Assembly: GCA_964360145.1 (NCBI GenBank)
Contig: CAYHWW010000069.1
Location: 1-15,874 of the forward strand
Length of the DNA stretch: 15,874 nt
Reading direction: 5' to 3'
Source of the DNA: CAYHWW01 sp964360145
Lineage (GTDB): Bacteria > Bdellovibrionota > UBA1018 > CAYHWW01
Positions within the stretch are counted from its first letter, which is position 1, and each line of letters starts with the position of its first letter. This document shows, piece by piece, positions 14,293 through 15,874 of the stretch. Both the position numbers and the translations under genes were made by a program. A model generated the notes under the pieces. The model was not told the origin of the DNA. It was given only the letters and a program-made list of their open reading frames with translations, and ran no database searches.

Positions 14293-15858
14293 ATGGAACA
14301 ATTGAACCAACTCAACGAACTGCGCACTGTGTACAAGGCCATGGGCGGCGCTGACGCCGTGGCGAAGCAGAAGGCCCAAAAGAAGCTCACCGCCCGGGAG
14401 CGCATTGAGCTCGTCTTCGATAAGGGCAGTTTCCTCGAGTTCGGAATGCTCGCCGACCATTCCCCCAATAATCGGGAGTTGGAAGGGCGGGTCACCCCCG
14501 GTGACGGCGTCGTCACCGGCACGGGCCTCATCGAAGGCCGCCCCGTGGTGGTCATCAGCTACGACTTCACTGTGCTCGCGGGCACCATGGGCGAGATCAG
14601 CGAAAGAAAAACGAAGCGCATGCGGGAGGTGGCCATGAAGGAGCGCATTCCCCTGGTGTGGCTCCTCGACTCTGCTGGCGCTCGTATCCAAGAGGCCGCC
14701 GGCGCCCAGTTCGCAGGTACGGGCGATCTCTTTTTGGAACAAGTAAGCCTCTCCGGCCAGGTGCCCATGGTGGCAGCCGTAGTGGGCCCCACCGCCGCTG
14801 GCACGAGCTACATCGCAGCTCTCGCGGACTACACCCCCATGAGGCGGGGCATCAGCAGCATGGCGCTTGCCGGCCCGCCGCTGGTGAAGGCCGCCGTGGG
14901 TGAAGACATCACCACGGAAGAGCTCGGTGGCTCCAAAGTGCACTGTGAAAAGTCCGGAGTGGGGGACGGAGAGTTCGATAGCGACGAAGACCTCATCCTC
15001 AATATCCGCAAGTATCTTTCTTTTTTTCCGAGCCACTGTCGCCAACATCCGCCGGTGAGCCGCAAAATCGCCGGTCTCAAGGTGGAAATCGATGACAGCA
15101 TACTCACCGTGCTCCCCGACAGCGTGCGCAAGGCCTATGACATGCGCAAAGTCGTCGAGAAGATCTGTGATTTCGGCTTGAACTGGAAAGAGGGCGGATT
15201 CCTCGAAGTGCAGCCGGACTTCGCCCGCAACATCATTACGGGGTTCGGCCGCATCATGGGTCATCCCATCGCCATCGTGGCCAATCAACCCAGCCAAATG
15301 GGCGGCGCCATCGATAATGACGCGTCGGACAAGGCGGCGCGCTTCCTCATGCGGGCCAATGCCTTCAACATTCCCGTGCTCTTCCTCCATGACTGCCCGG
15401 GCTTTCTCGTAGGCAGTCGTGCGGAACATGCCGGCATCATCCGCCATGGCGCTAAATTCCTCCATGTGGTGGCGTCCCTCACCGTGCCCAAGTTCAGCGT
15501 GGTCATCCGCAAGTCCTACGGCGCGGGCTACTACGTCATGTGTGGCAAGGGCCTCGACCCTGATCTCATCGTGGGCTGGCCCACGGCGGAGATCTCACTC
15601 ATGGGCGCCGAAGGTGCTGCCAATATCGTCATGAAGAACAAAGACGCCGCAGGCGGCGCGGGCGCCGTGGAAGCCAAGGCCGAGAAGGTGAAGGAGTTCA
15701 AGGCGAAGATCGGTGGGCTCCAATCTGCACGGCTCGCATTGATCGACGACATCATCGACCCCCGGGAGACCCGAGCGGTGCTCATGCGGGCTTTGCAGTT
15801 TACGTCGAATAAGAGGCCTCAACGCAATCGCCGCAAACACGGCATCATGCCTGTGTAG
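14293..15858 (+). CDS. Acyl-CoA carboxylase carboxyltransferase (beta) subunit, PccB-like
   Basis: This 521-residue protein carries the tandem crotonase-fold halves of biotin-dependent carboxyltransferases. They move CO2 from carboxybiotin to propionyl-CoA, acetyl-CoA or a related acyl-CoA to give the malonyl-type product. Landmarks are 'KKLTARERIELVFDKGSFLEFG' near the start, 'LDSAGARIQEAAGAQFAGTGDLF' (125-147), 'GPTAAGTSYIAALAD', 'TTEELGGSKVHCEKSGVGD' (207-225), 'ANQPSQMGGAIDNDASDKAARF' (330-351), 'KSYGAGYYVMCGKG' and 'WPTAEISLMGAEGAANI'. Length and motif order fit PccB, MccB and AccD5-like proteins; the preferred acyl-CoA cannot be told. The biotinylated and biotin-carboxylase subunit is not in the window and may lie downstream. 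ATG 14293 matches the family's usual N-terminus; an in-frame ATG at 14254 adds 13 residues and has only a weak GGA ahead of it. The C-terminus ends in a basic tail ('KRPQRNRRKHG'). Confidence 0.92.
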   Translation: MEQLNQLNELRTVYKAMGGADAVAKQKAQKKLTARERIELVFDKGSFLEFGMLADHSPNNRELEGRVTPGDGVVTGTGLIEGRPVVVISYDFTVLAGTMGEISERKTKRMREVAMKERIPLVWLLDSAGARIQEAAGAQFAGTGDLFLEQVSLSGQVPMVAAVVGPTAAGTSYIAALADYTPMRRGISSMALAGPPLVKAAVGEDITTEELGGSKVHCEKSGVGDGEFDSDEDLILNIRKYLSFFPSHCRQHPPVSRKIAGLKVEIDDSILTVLPDSVRKAYDMRKVVEKICDFGLNWKEGGFLEVQPDFARNIITGFGRIMGHPIAIVANQPSQMGGAIDNDASDKAARFLMRANAFNIPVLFLHDCPGFLVGSRAEHAGIIRHGAKFLHVVASLTVPKFSVVIRKSYGAGYYVMCGKGLDPDLIVGWPTAEISLMGAEGAANIVMKNKDAAGGAGAVEAKAEKVKEFKAKIGGLQSARLALIDDIIDPRETRAVLMRALQFTSNKRPQRNRRKHGIMPV

Positions 15859-15874
15859 GCTCGGTCTTTTCCCG

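Noticed and set aside
14275..15465. 396-residue open frame antisense to the carboxyltransferase gene
   Set aside because: It is a shadow of GC-rich coding sequence. The sense strand carries unmistakable carboxyltransferase motifs, while the antisense product is His/Ala/Gly/Glu-rich without domain patterns.

Overview
The window holds 13 protein-coding genes, one of them cut by the left edge. It is dense, GC-rich DNA with short intergenic gaps (none above about 175 bases). I see no rRNA, tRNA, CRISPR array, transposase or phage gene. Three proteins carry lipoprotein-type signal peptides, and there is a chemoreceptor, a MATE pump and a DoxX-type membrane protein. This fits a Gram-negative, probably motile, mostly chromosomal housekeeping background. 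The high-GC codon use and the 'GIGSLPH' MetE-like protein next to metH are loosely suggestive of a deltaproteobacterial or myxobacterial-type lineage. That is inference only; no marker gene fixes the taxonomy.

Layout. 1-571 (-): HD-domain phosphohydrolase, partial. 666-2090 (+) and 2087-2557 (+): a GH5-type glycosidase with a lipoprotein signal, translationally coupled to a PaaI-like hotdog thioesterase. 5042-3333 and 3367-2477 (-): a methyl-accepting chemotaxis protein followed by an overlapping CheW-like protein, whose C-terminal tail is antisense to the end of the thioesterase gene. 5146-8688 (+): full-length cobalamin-dependent methionine synthase metH, followed 3 nt later by a stand-alone MetE-core/UroD-like protein (8692-9690). 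12643-9695 (-): a MATE-family pump, then a secreted or membrane protein of unknown family, then a small cysteine-rich lipoprotein. 12795-13325 (+): DoxX-like membrane protein. 14120-13329 (-): lipoprotein of unknown function. 14293-15858 (+): carboxyltransferase subunit of a PccB-type acyl-CoA carboxylase.

How the genes work together. The clearest functional pairs are the chemoreceptor with its adaptor, and MetH with its MetE-like neighbour. The second pair suggests two methyl-transfer proteins acting on homocysteine or corrinoid in one operon. The GH5-thioesterase pair is coupled by an ATGA overlap, but its shared role is unclear. The remaining genes look independent.

The most striking non-coding feature is a perfect 27-bp inverted repeat (12670-12696 / 12741-12767). 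It lies between the divergent MATE and DoxX-like genes and encloses a short AT-rich core. Both divergent transcripts, if started in the core, would begin with the same leader sequence. I found no convincing wholly new multi-gene system. The best candidates for follow-up are the metH/MetE-core pair, the inverted repeat, and the divergent chemoreceptor/double-CheW unit.
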